From Pseudomonas mucoides (GTDB taxonomy: Bacteria; Pseudomonadota; Gammaproteobacteria; Pseudomonadales; Pseudomonadaceae), in the NCBI RefSeq assembly GCF_015461845.1, contig NZ_JACOPW010000002.1:620001-684000 (forward strand): 64,000 nucleotides of DNA, written 5' to 3'. The position numbers and the translations under genes are program-made. Below the pieces are notes generated by a model. It was given only the letters and a program-made list of their open reading frames with translations. It did not search any database and was not told the DNA's origin. Shown here piece by piece: positions 8,136 through 16,809 of this stretch. Each line of letters starts with the position of its first letter. Position 1 is the first letter of the stretch.

Positions 8136-11100
8136 TCATGAATCTTCTTCTATATCCAGCAGCAGGTTTTCCAGGGCCTCGCGGTACTCGCCCGGCTCCT
8201 TCCACATCCCCCGCTGCTGCGCTTCCAGCATCCGTTCGGTCATGTCGCGCAAGGCATGCGGATTGTGCTCGCGAACAAACTCGCGCGTCGCCGAGTCGAG
8301 CAAATAGGCATCAGCCAGCAACGCGTACTGGTGATCGTCAATCAGCTGCGTCGTCGCGTCGAAGGCAAACAGGTTATCGACCGTCGCCGCCAGTTCAAAC
8401 GCGCCTTTGTAGCCGTGACGCTTGACCCCGTCGATCCACTTTGGATTGGCCGCCCGGGAGCGGATCACCCGGTTCAGTTCTTCTTTCAAGGTGCGGATCT
8501 TCGGCAGATCCGGCTGACTGTGATCGCCGTGGTAACTGGCCGCTGTTTCACCGCTAAGGCTTTCCACGGCAGCAAGCATGCCGCCCTGGAACTGGTAATA
8601 GTCGTTGGAATCGAGCAAGTCGTGCTCACGGTTGTCCTGGTTTTGCAGCACCGCTTGCACCTGACTCAAGCGCTGGGCGAATTGTTCGCGGGCGGCGGTG
8701 CCTTCGTCGGAACCGCCATAAGCATAGCCGCCCCAATTCAGGTAAACCTCGGCCAGGTCTTCACGGCTTTGCCACAGGCGCCCGTCGATGGCGCCCTGCA
8801 CACCGGCGCCGTAGGCACCGGGCTTGGCACCAAAAATTCGCCAACCGGCCTGACGGTTCGCGGCGTCTTCATCCAGGCCCGATTGCATCAGTGCTTCACG
8901 CTCGGCACGCACTTTGGCGGCCAAGGGGTTGAGGTCGTCGGGTTCATCCAGCGCTGCGACCGCTTGCACCGCCGCATCGAACAGACGGATCAGGTTGGCA
9001 AACGCATCGCGAAAGAACCCGGAAACACGCAGGGTCACGTCCACACGCGGACGGTCGAGCAAGCTCAGCGGCAGGATTTCGAAATCGTCGACCCGCTGAC
9101 TGCCTGTGGCCCAGACCGGGCGCACGCCCATCAGCGCCATGGCCTGGGCGATGTCGTCGCCGCCGGTGCGCATGGTCGCGGTGCCCCACACTGACAGGCC
9201 GAGCTGGCGCAGGTGATCGCCATGGTCTTGCAGGTGTCGTTCGAGGATCAGGTTGGCGGACTGGAAACCGATGCGCCACGCAGTGGTGGTGGGCAGGTTG
9301 CGCACGTCCACCGAATAGAAATTGCGCCCGGTTGGCAGCACGTCCAGGCGACCGCGACTGGGTGCGCCGCTCGGGCCGGCGGGGACGAAGCGGCCGTTCA
9401 AGGCGTCGAGCAGACCGCGCATTTCGGCTGGGCCGCAGGCGTCAAGGCGTGGGGCGACGACTTCGCACAAGTTGTCGAGGATGGCGTGCACTTCCGCCCA
9501 ACCCGGCTCACTCCTACAAGGTCCGGGTTCGGTCGACAACGTTTGGGTAATGAGTTGAGCGGCGAACAATTCCAGGCGTTCACGGGTATCCCCCGCCGTG
9601 CGCCAGGCTTCATCGGTGAGGGTTTGCAGTTCAATGGGACGCGGCCCGCTCCAAGGCTCGGCCAGCGCACAATCCAGCGGATCGAACCCCAACTCGAACG
9701 CCTTGGCCAATGCCCGCAGCAAACTCGATTGCGCGCCACGCCCATCGCCACGCGGAATCCGCAGCAAAGCCAGCAAGGTGTCGATGCGCAACCGCCCTGT
9801 CGGTGATTCACCAAAGATGTGCAAGCCATCGCGAATCTGCGACTCCTTCAAATCGCACAAATACGTGTCCAGTCGCGGCAACCAGATCGCCGCGTCGGCA
9901 TCGCTGTCGAGTTTTTCGTCCAGTTGCAGCTCACGATCAATGTGCGTGTCGCGCACCAGTTGCAGGATGTCGCGCTGCAATTCACGGGCGCGGCGCGGAT
10001 CGAGCAGTTGCGCTTCGTAATACTCATCGGCCAGCAGCTCAAGGTTGCGCAGTGGGCCGTAGGTTTCAGCGCGCGTCAGCGGCGGCATCAGGTGGTCGAT
10101 GATCACCGCTTGGGTGCGGCGCTTGGCCTGCGCGCCCTCGCCCGGATCGTTGACGATAAACGGGTAGATGTTCGGCAGCGGCCCGAGCAACGCATCCGGC
10201 CAGCAGCTTTCCGAGAGCCCGACGCCTTTGCCCGGCAACCATTCGAGGTTGCCGTGTTTGCCGACGTGGATCACACCGTGGGCGCCATAGGTGTTGCGCA
10301 GCCAGAAGTAGAACGCCAGATAACCGTGGGGCGGCACCAGGTCCGGGTCGTGATAGACCGCGCTCGGGTCCACCTGATAGCCGCGCGCCGGTTGAATGCC
10401 GACGAAGGTCAGGCCAAAACGCAGGCCGGCAATCATCATCCGTTCGCCACGGTACATCGGGTCGTTTTCGGGGGTGCCCCAGCGCTCCAGCACGGCCTGG
10501 CGATTGGCCTCGGGCAAGGCGTCGAACATCCGCTGGTATTCGTCCAGCGCGAGGCTTTGATGACACGGACGCTGGTCGAGCGTGTCAAGGTCGTTGCTGA
10601 CGCCGCCAAGCAATTGCTGGATCAACGCGGTGCCACTGTCCGGTAATTCGGCCGGCAACGGATAACCTTCTTGATGCAGCGCACGCAGGATGTTCAACGC
10701 GGCGGCTGGCGTGTCGAGGCCGACACCATTACCGATTCGCCCATCGCGGGTCGGGTAGTTGGCGAGAATCAGGGCGATGCGTTTTTCGCGGTTCGGCACC
10801 CGCGCCAGATCGATCCAGCGCCGCGCCAGTTCAGCGACGAAATCCATGCGTTCCGGTTGCGGTCGATAACACACCACGTCCGACTGACTGCGCTCGCTGC
10901 GCCACGCCAGGTCCTTGAAGCTGATCGGGCGGCTGATGATCCGACCGTCCAGTTCCGGCAGCGCGATGTGCATCGCCAGGTCGCGCGGGCCTAGGCCCTG
11001 CTCGCTGGCGCGCCAACCGGGTTCGTTGTCCTGGGCGCATATCGCCTGGATCACCGGGATGTTGCGGCGAAACGGTCGCAGATGCGGCGCTTCGGGGCTG

Positions 11101-11912
11101 GATTGGGCAAAACCGGTGGTGTTCAGAATCACCCCCGCCTCGACTTCATCCAGCCAATCCTCGACCACCGTCAGGCAGCCGGGCTCTTTCAAACTGGCCA
11201 CGGCCATCGGCAAAGGGTTTAACCCGGCCGCTTGCAAACGCTGGCAGAAAACATCGATGAAAGCGGTATTGGCCGCTTGCAAATGCGAGCGGTAAAACAG
11301 CACTGCCGCCACCGGTTGATCGGCTTGCCAGTCGGCCTGCCAATCCTTCAGTTCAGCCGGACTTTTGTGCGGGTGGTAAATCGCTGTGCGCGGCAGGACT
11401 TGCGGCTCGGCCCACGCGTAATCGCGGTCCAGCCAGCGAGTGGCGAGGCAGCGGAAAAAGTCCAGGGCATTGCCCATGCCGCCCTGACGCAAAAACTGCC
11501 AGAGCCGATCACGGTCGCAGGCCTCGACGGTACTGAGGTCGCTCAGTTCCGGGTCCGGACGATCATCGCCGGGCACCAGAATCAGCTGCACGCCTCGCTC
11601 GGACAATTGCACCAGCCGCTCGACGCCATAACGCCAGTAGGCAATGCCGCCGTGCAGCGAGATCAGGATCACCTTGGCGTGGCGCAGCACTTCATCGACA
11701 TACAAATCGACCGAGGCGTGATTCTGCACCTGCATCGGGTTGGCCAAACGTACGCTCGGGTAGTCGTCGGGCAGTTGCTGCGCGGCTTCGGCCAGCAGCG
11801 CCAGGCTGGAATCGCCGCTGCACAGGATCACCAGCTCGGCGGGGGTTTGTCCGAGGTCGGCGATGTTGTCATCCGACACAAAACCGCCGGGCTGGGTCCT
11901 GAGCAGGTGCAT
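8136..11912 (-). CDS. cobN: cobaltochelatase large subunit CobN
   Basis: The 1258-residue protein has the length and composition of aerobic-pathway CobN. Recognisable parts are the N-terminal segment ending ILISLHGGIAYWRYGVERL, the central GVIHVGKHGNLEWLPGKGVGLS with GDRP/LPNIYPFIVNDPGEGAQAKRR, and WGTATMRTGGDDIAQAMALMG and YAYGGSDEG in the C-terminal half. CobN binds hydrogenobyrinic acid a,c-diamide and inserts Co2+ with ATP hydrolysed by the AAA+ partners. It begins 3 bases after the cobW stop, in one transcription unit under the riboswitch at 13085-13272, and is followed by the ChlI/ChlD gene that supplies the missing subunits. Confidence 0.97.
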   Translation of the reverse strand: MHLLRTQPGGFVSDDNIADLGQTPAELVILCSGDSSLALLAEAAQQLPDDYPSVRLANPMQVQNHASVDLYVDEVLRHAKVILISLHGGIAYWRYGVERLVQLSERGVQLILVPGDDRPDPELSDLSTVEACDRDRLWQFLRQGGMGNALDFFRCLATRWLDRDYAWAEPQVLPRTAIYHPHKSPAELKDWQADWQADQPVAAVLFYRSHLQAANTAFIDVFCQRLQAAGLNPLPMAVASLKEPGCLTVVEDWLDEVEAGVILNTTGFAQSSPEAPHLRPFRRNIPVIQAICAQDNEPGWRASEQGLGPRDLAMHIALPELDGRIISRPISFKDLAWRSERSQSDVVCYRPQPERMDFVAELARRWIDLARVPNREKRIALILANYPTRDGRIGNGVGLDTPAAALNILRALHQEGYPLPAELPDSGTALIQQLLGGVSNDLDTLDQRPCHQSLALDEYQRMFDALPEANRQAVLERWGTPENDPMYRGERMMIAGLRFGLTFVGIQPARGYQVDPSAVYHDPDLVPPHGYLAFYFWLRNTYGAHGVIHVGKHGNLEWLPGKGVGLSESCWPDALLGPLPNIYPFIVNDPGEGAQAKRRTQAVIIDHLMPPLTRAETYGPLRNLELLADEYYEAQLLDPRRARELQRDILQLVRDTHIDRELQLDEKLDSDADAAIWLPRLDTYLCDLKESQIRDGLHIFGESPTGRLRIDTLLALLRIPRGDGRGAQSSLLRALAKAFELGFDPLDCALAEPWSGPRPIELQTLTDEAWRTAGDTRERLELFAAQLITQTLSTEPGPCRSEPGWAEVHAILDNLCEVVAPRLDACGPAEMRGLLDALNGRFVPAGPSGAPSRGRLDVLPTGRNFYSVDVRNLPTTTAWRIGFQSANLILERHLQDHGDHLRQLGLSVWGTATMRTGGDDIAQAMALMGVRPVWATGSQRVDDFEILPLSLLDRPRVDVTLRVSGFFRDAFANLIRLFDAAVQAVAALDEPDDLNPLAAKVRAEREALMQSGLDEDAANRQAGWRIFGAKPGAYGAGVQGAIDGRLWQSREDLAEVYLNWGGYAYGGSDEGTAAREQFAQRLSQVQAVLQNQDNREHDLLDSNDYYQFQGGMLAAVESLSGETAASYHGDHSQPDLPKIRTLKEELNRVIRSRAANPKWIDGVKRHGYKGAFELAATVDNLFAFDATTQLIDDHQYALLADAYLLDSATREFVREHNPHALRDMTERMLEAQQRGMWKEPGEYREALENLLLDIEEDS

Positions 11913-11915
11913 GGC

Positions 11916-12977
11916 TTAAACGCTGAGCGCAGCGCGCAATTGCGCTTCGAGTTCGGCGGCGTCCAATTCCTGGCCGATCAGCACCAGGCGCGTGGTGCGT
12001 CCTTCCTCGACTCCCCACTGGCGGTCGAAGTGCTTGTCGAAACGTGTGCCCACGCCCTGAATCAGCAAGCGCATTGGTTTGTTCGGGATTGCCGCGAAAC
12101 CTTTGATACGCAGGATGCCGTGCTTGACCACCAGTTGCGTCAGGGCGTCCATCAGCAGGCTTTCGTCGGCTTGCGGCAGCTCAATGGAGATCGAGTCGAA
12201 CGCGTCGTGGTCGTGATCATCTTCACCTTCGTGGTGATGATCGTGGTGACTGTGACGGCTGTCGATGTGCTCTTCGGAGCCCGCGCCGAGGCCGATCAAC
12301 ACGTCCAGTGGCAGGCGACCACTGCTGGCTTCGATGACTTTCACTGCAGGCGGCAGTTCTTCGGCGACTTCGAGGCGCACGCGTGCCAGGTCTTCAGGGC
12401 TGATCAGGTCGGCCTTGTTGAGGATCACCAGGTCGGCGCTGGCCAGTTGGTCGGCGAACAGTTCGTGCAGCGGCGATTCGTGGTCCAGGTTCGGGTCGAG
12501 TTTGCGCTGGGCATCCACTTGATCCGGGAACGCGGCGAAGGTGCCGGCGGCCACGGCCGGGCTATCGACCACGGTGATCACTGCGTCAACGGTGCAGGCG
12601 CTGCGGATTTCTGGCCACTGGAAGGCCTGGACCAGCGGCTTTGGCAGGGCCAGGCCCGAGGTTTCGATGAGGATGTGATCGAGGTCGCCGCGACGGGCCA
12701 CCAGTTCGCGCATCACCGGGAAGAATTCTTCCTGGACGGTGCAACACAGGCAGCCGTTGGCCAGTTCGTAGACGCGACCGTTGGCTTCTTCTTCGGTGCA
12801 GCCGATGGAGCACTGCTTGAGGATTTCGCCGTCGATGCCCAGCTCGCCGAACTCGTTGACGATCACCGCAATGCGACGGCCTTGGGCGTTGTCGAGCATG
12901 TGCCGCAGCAAGGTGGTTTTGCCCGAGCCGAGGAAGCCGGTAACGATGGTGACGGGGAGTTTGGCCAGTGTTTTCAT
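11916..12977 (-). CDS. cobW: CobW, metal-binding GTPase of the COG0523 family
   Basis: A 353-residue G3E GTPase. Residues 14-22 (GFLGSGKTT) are Walker A, C76-L-C78-C79 is the metal-binding CxCC motif of this family, and ILIETSGLALP is the switch region. A His/Asp-rich loop at about 239-260 (HSHHDHHHEGEDDHDHD) probably binds divalent metal. A C-terminal CobW_C domain follows. CobW is thought to load Co2+ for the CobN chelatase, which is encoded just downstream. It is the first gene after the leftward cobalamin riboswitch, so it should be repressed when B12 is plentiful. Confidence 0.95.
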   Translation of the reverse strand: MKTLAKLPVTIVTGFLGSGKTTLLRHMLDNAQGRRIAVIVNEFGELGIDGEILKQCSIGCTEEEANGRVYELANGCLCCTVQEEFFPVMRELVARRGDLDHILIETSGLALPKPLVQAFQWPEIRSACTVDAVITVVDSPAVAAGTFAAFPDQVDAQRKLDPNLDHESPLHELFADQLASADLVILNKADLISPEDLARVRLEVAEELPPAVKVIEASSGRLPLDVLIGLGAGSEEHIDSRHSHHDHHHEGEDDHDHDAFDSISIELPQADESLLMDALTQLVVKHGILRIKGFAAIPNKPMRLLIQGVGTRFDKHFDRQWGVEEGRTTRLVLIGQELDAAELEAQLRAALSV

Positions 12978-13084
12978 CGGATGCCCTTTGGCAAGGTGGC
13001 GGGCATACGGGACGACGACCGCAGCAGCACACGCTGCGCGGAAGATTTCGCCACCGGATCACCCCGCCCGGTTGAAAGTCAGAA

Positions 13085-13272
13085 TCTGTGTCGAGGCAGG
13101 TCTCCTGGCTGACGGCTGGCCAGTCGTTTGACTGGCGGTTTCTGCGCCTTCCCGCTCGCGCCATGGCTGGCGCATGCAGTGGCATGGCAGAAACTGAACC
13201 GTTCACAGTTGCGGGGGCAGCCGCGGCATTGACCGCGTTCCCTTCTTAGCTTCGGCAAACGCCGAAGAACCT
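13085..13272 (-). ncRNA. cobalamin riboswitch controlling cobW-cobN-chlI/D
   Basis: On the minus strand the conserved core reads GCTGCCCCCGCAACTGTGAA, followed by the B12-box-like GCCATGCCACTG and, at the 3' side, GCCGTCAGCCAGGAGACCTGC. This order and spacing are those of AdoCbl riboswitches. It ends about 110 bases before the cobW start. The boundaries are approximate. Binding of adenosylcobalamin would shut down chelatase synthesis. Confidence 0.92.
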
Positions 13273-13407
13273 CGAAAGCGCAAGGCTACGCATCGCGCTG
13301 GGGCGGGTCAATGTCTTGTGGCGGCCATTAGGACGCTATGGCGTCGACACGGTCCCAAGTTGAGAACCCTTGCCAATTGACGCGAATCCCCCGCCCATGC
13401 TCTCCTA

Positions 13408-13625
13408 CGCATCTTGTTACGGGTGCCCTTCACAGGGTGAAACGGGAAACCGGTGAATCATGTGCTTTACTCAAAGCCATGTCAGTCCGGTGCTGCCCCC
13501 GCAACGGTAAGCGAGCGAAGCATCAAATCCACTGTGCCAGCAGTTCGGCATGGGAAGGTGATGCTTGCAGGTCAAGGCGAAAGCCTGCGCCCCTCGTGAG
13601 CCCGGAGACCGGCCCGCAACACCCA
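13408..13625 (+). ncRNA. cobalamin riboswitch controlling cbtB-cbtA-cobE(-cobM)
   Basis: On the plus strand the element starts near GGGTGCCCTTCACAGGGTGA, contains the core GGTGCTGCCCCCGCAACGGT, and ends with CGTGAGCCCGGAGACCGGCC. These are standard cobalamin riboswitch landmarks. It lies about 125 bases before cbtB and head to head with the leftward riboswitch, so both arms of the B12 cluster are under the same ligand. The boundaries are approximate. Confidence 0.93.
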
Positions 13626-13751
13626 GTGACCGTTACGGTCACTGAACAACAAACCCGCGGTGGGCGGGCGCTGTTTGAACGTCTGCGTGCCCGGCTCGCA
13701 GGGGTTTTCCATGCGCTCTATTCACCCGCTGACAGACCAGAGGGATGCGCC

Positions 13752-13955
13752 ATGTCGATCATCAACAGCACCGCCAGCAACGCCGATAAGAGCACCGCCA
13801 GCACCACGTCTACCCTGACCCAACGCCTGACTGCCGCCATCTGCGCGTCGATCCTGGGCGCGTGCCTGGTGTATTTCGCCGGTTTCTCGCACATCGAAGC
13901 GGTGCACAACGCTGCACACGATACCCGTCACAGCTCTGCGTTCCCGTGCCATTGA
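13752..13955 (+). CDS. cbtB: CbtB, small cobalt transporter subunit
   Basis: A 67-residue membrane protein starting at the ATG at 13752; the longer open frame to its left is riboswitch sequence. It has one transmembrane helix (AICASILGACLVYFAGFSHI) and a C-terminal HNAAHDTRHSSAFPCH tail rich in His and Cys, typical of CbtB and probably a metal site. CbtB works with CbtA, encoded 11 bases downstream, in cobalt uptake. The riboswitch upstream supports this. Confidence 0.93.
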   Translation: MSIINSTASNADKSTASTTSTLTQRLTAAICASILGACLVYFAGFSHIEAVHNAAHDTRHSSAFPCH

Positions 13956-13966
13956 GAGCTCTCGAC

Positions 13967-14674
13967 ATGATCAAGCGTATTGCGCAAACCGCAGGGTTTA
14001 CCGGGCTGCTGGCCGCCCTGCTGCTGACCTTGCTGCAAAGCTTCTGGGTCGCACCGCTGATTCTTCAAGCGGAAACCTACGAGAAAGCCGAGCCCGCAGT
14101 GGTTCAACCCCATGAACACGCCGAAGGCGCCATGGCCGCGCACACCCACGACGCCGAAGCCTGGGAGCCGGAAGACGGCTGGCAGCGCGTGCTGTCGACC
14201 ACTGGCGGCAATCTGGTGGTGGCCGTTGGTTTCGCCCTGATGCTCGCCGGCCTCTACACCCTGCGTGCACCGACTAAAACGTCTCAAGGCCTGCTCTGGG
14301 GTCTGGCCGGTTATGCAACGTTTGTCCTCGCACCGACCCTGGGCCTGCCGCCTGAACTGCCGGGCACCGTTGCGGCGGATCTGGCGCAACGGCAGATCTG
14401 GTGGATCGGCACTGCTGCTTCAACCGCTGTCGGTATCGCGCTGATTGTGTTCAGCCGTCACTGGCTGATGAAAGTGCTGGGCGTGGCGATTCTGGCCGTT
14501 CCGCACGTGATTGGCGCGCCACAACCGGAAGTGCATTCGATGCTCGCGCCGCAAGCCCTGGAAGCTCAATTCAACATCGCTTCGCAGTTGACCAACGTAG
14601 CGTTCTGGCTGGCCCTGGGCCTGATCAGCGCCTGGTTGTTCCGCCGCAAAAGCGATGGCCAATACCACGCATGA
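13967..14674 (+). CDS. cbtA: CbtA, cobalt transporter
   Basis: A 235-residue inner-membrane protein starting at the ATG at 13967, 11 bases after cbtB. About five hydrophobic segments are visible (residues 8-28, 75-95, 105-125, 145-170, 200-225), and a His-rich periplasmic stretch (PHEHAEGAMAAHTHDAEAWEPEDGW) between the first two is typical of CbtA. It is the main subunit of a proposed cobalt importer found next to B12 riboswitches. The stop overlaps the cobE start by four bases (ATGA), so translation is coupled. Confidence 0.92.
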   Translation: MIKRIAQTAGFTGLLAALLLTLLQSFWVAPLILQAETYEKAEPAVVQPHEHAEGAMAAHTHDAEAWEPEDGWQRVLSTTGGNLVVAVGFALMLAGLYTLRAPTKTSQGLLWGLAGYATFVLAPTLGLPPELPGTVAADLAQRQIWWIGTAASTAVGIALIVFSRHWLMKVLGVAILAVPHVIGAPQPEVHSMLAPQALEAQFNIASQLTNVAFWLALGLISAWLFRRKSDGQYHA

Positions 14675-15084
14675 CTGATGCCAGCACAGCGCCGACGCTA
14701 GTGGTCGGCCTGGGCTGCCAGCGCGGCTGCCCCGCGAGCACGCTGCGGGCATTGCTGGATCAGGCGCTACAGGCTCATCAAATCGGGCTTCATGAGATAA
14801 AGGCACTCGCCAGCATTGACCTGAAGCGCGATGAGCCTGGCCTGATCGAACTCGCGGAACAACTCGCACTGCCGTTGATGTTCTTCAGCAGTGAACAATT
14901 GGCTGGATATCACACCAGCCTCAGCCATCGTTCCGACATCGCGTTCGAACGCACCGGCTGCTACGGCGTAGCGGAAAGTGCCGCCCTGGCACTGGCCGAA
15001 CAGCTGGCTCAGGCTCCGGTAAAACTGCTGATCTGCCGACAAAAATACGCGCAAGCAACCCTGGCATTGGCCGGCGCTGCGTAA
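14671..15084 (+). CDS. cobE: CobE (CbiG C-terminal-like) cobalamin biosynthesis protein
   Basis: A 137-residue protein starting inside the cbtA stop (ATGA overlap). The opening LVVGLGCQRGCPASTLRALLDQAL and the later IDLKRDEPGLIELA match the CobE/CbiG C-terminal domain, which takes part in ring contraction around the precorrin-5 step in the aerobic pathway. The motif FERTGCYGVAESAALA near residue 95 is also typical. The cobM gene for the neighbouring pathway step follows 81 bases on. Confidence 0.9.
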   Translation: MTDASTAPTLVVGLGCQRGCPASTLRALLDQALQAHQIGLHEIKALASIDLKRDEPGLIELAEQLALPLMFFSSEQLAGYHTSLSHRSDIAFERTGCYGVAESAALALAEQLAQAPVKLLICRQKYAQATLALAGAA

Positions 15085-15165
15085 AATCCCCGATAATCGC
15101 GCATTCGATCATGAGCAATCTTCATCTGAAGCGTTGCCCGGCCTCTTTTTTCACAGGAAACGACG

Positions 15166-15912
15166 ATGACCGTCTACTTCATTGGCGCGGGTCCCGGCGA
15201 CCCGGAACTGATCACGGTCAAAGGCCAACGGCTGATTCGCAGCTGCCCGGTGATCATCTATGCCGGCTCACTCGTGCCGGCAGCCGTGCTGGAAGGCCAT
15301 CGCGCCGAACAGGTGGTCAACAGCGCTGAATTGCACCTGGAGCAGATCATTGATCTGATCAAAACCGCCCACGCCAACGGTCAGGACGTGGCGCGGGTGC
15401 ATTCCGGCGATCCGAGCCTGTATGGCGCGATTGGCGAGCAGATTCGCTACCTGCGTGAACTCGACATTCCGTTTGAAATCATTCCTGGCGTGACGGCGAC
15501 CGCGGCGTGTGCAGCGCTTTTAGGGGCTGAACTGACCTTGCCGGACATCTCGCAAAGCGTGATTCTGACCCGCTATGCCGACAAGACCGCCATGCCGCCG
15601 GGCGAGGAACTGGGCAGCCTGGCGCAGCATGGGGCGACCATGGCCATTCATTTGGGCGTGAATCATCTGGAGAAAATCCTCGCTGAGCTGCTGCCGCATT
15701 ACGGCGCGGACTGCCCGATTGCGGTGATCCACCGGGCGACGTGGCCGGATCAGGATTGGGTGGTGGGAACGCTTGAGGACATTGCCGGGAAGGTCGAGGC
15801 CAAAGGGTTTCGGCGCACGGCGTTGATTCTGGTGGGACGGGTGTTGGGGAGTGATCAGTTCAGCGAGTCGTCGCTGTATCGTGCGGGGCATGCGCATCTC
15901 TATCGCCCATAG
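15166..15912 (+). CDS. cobM: precorrin-4 C11-methyltransferase CobM
   Basis: A 248-residue SAM-dependent methyltransferase of the CbiF/CobM family. Signatures are the N-terminal VYFIGAGPGDPELITVKG, the central DVARVHSGDPSLYGAIGEQ loop, PFEIIPGVTATAACAA, and a C-terminal RTALILVGRVLG. It methylates C-11 of precorrin-4 to give precorrin-5, next to the step served by CobE. It starts with AGGAAACGACG before the ATG. Transcription probably ends at the bidirectional hairpin at 15966-15991. Confidence 0.95.
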   Translation: MTVYFIGAGPGDPELITVKGQRLIRSCPVIIYAGSLVPAAVLEGHRAEQVVNSAELHLEQIIDLIKTAHANGQDVARVHSGDPSLYGAIGEQIRYLRELDIPFEIIPGVTATAACAALLGAELTLPDISQSVILTRYADKTAMPPGEELGSLAQHGATMAIHLGVNHLEKILAELLPHYGADCPIAVIHRATWPDQDWVVGTLEDIAGKVEAKGFRRTALILVGRVLGSDQFSESSLYRAGHAHLYRP

Positions 15913-15944
15913 GGCCCCATCGCGAGCAAGCTCGCGATGGGGCC
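15913..15944. repeat. single REP palindrome after cobM
   Basis: GGCCCCATCGCGAG and CTCGCGATGGGGCC form a perfect 14-bp inverted repeat around CAAG. It starts one base after the cobM stop codon and precedes the terminator. It matches the REP core CGCGAGCAAGCTCG seen elsewhere in the window. Confidence 0.8.
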
Positions 15945-15960
15945 ACTGAATTTCACCCAT

Positions 15961-15995
15961 AAAAAAACGGCGCTCACGGGGCGCCGTTTTTCATG
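15961..15995. terminator. bidirectional terminator between cobM and nfuA
   Basis: AACGGCGC (15966-15973) and GCGCCGTT (15981-15988) make an 8-bp stem with a run of A on the left and a run of T on the right. This suits intrinsic termination of both the rightward cobM transcript and the leftward nfuA transcript. Confidence 0.9.
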
Positions 15996-16009
15996 TCGCA
16001 GCGAACACC

Positions 16010-16651
<642 letters not shown>

Positions 16652-16699
16652 CTAGTATTTTTGTCGGGAAAGATTCCGACGATCCCCTGATCCCTGATC

Positions 16700-16795
16700 C
16701 CCTGTGGGAGCGAGCTTGCTCGCGATAGCGTCCTGACAGTCAGCATAAATGTTGATTGATCCGACGCCATCGCGAGCAAGCTCGCTCCCACAGGG
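16700..16795. repeat. REP doublet
   Basis: Two inverted copies: CCTGTGGGAGCGAGCTTGCT at about 16701 and AGCAAGCTCGCTCCCACAGG ending at 16794, separated by about 55 bases. This head-to-head arrangement is the classic mobile REP doublet of Pseudomonas. It lies between nfuA and the end of cti. Confidence 0.9.
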
Positions 16796-16809
16796 GGTGT
16801 CGCGGTGAG

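Noticed and set aside
16700..16795. CRISPR-like repeats
   Set aside because: Copies occur as inverted pairs between genes, not as regular direct repeats with spacers, and there are no cas genes. They are REP elements.
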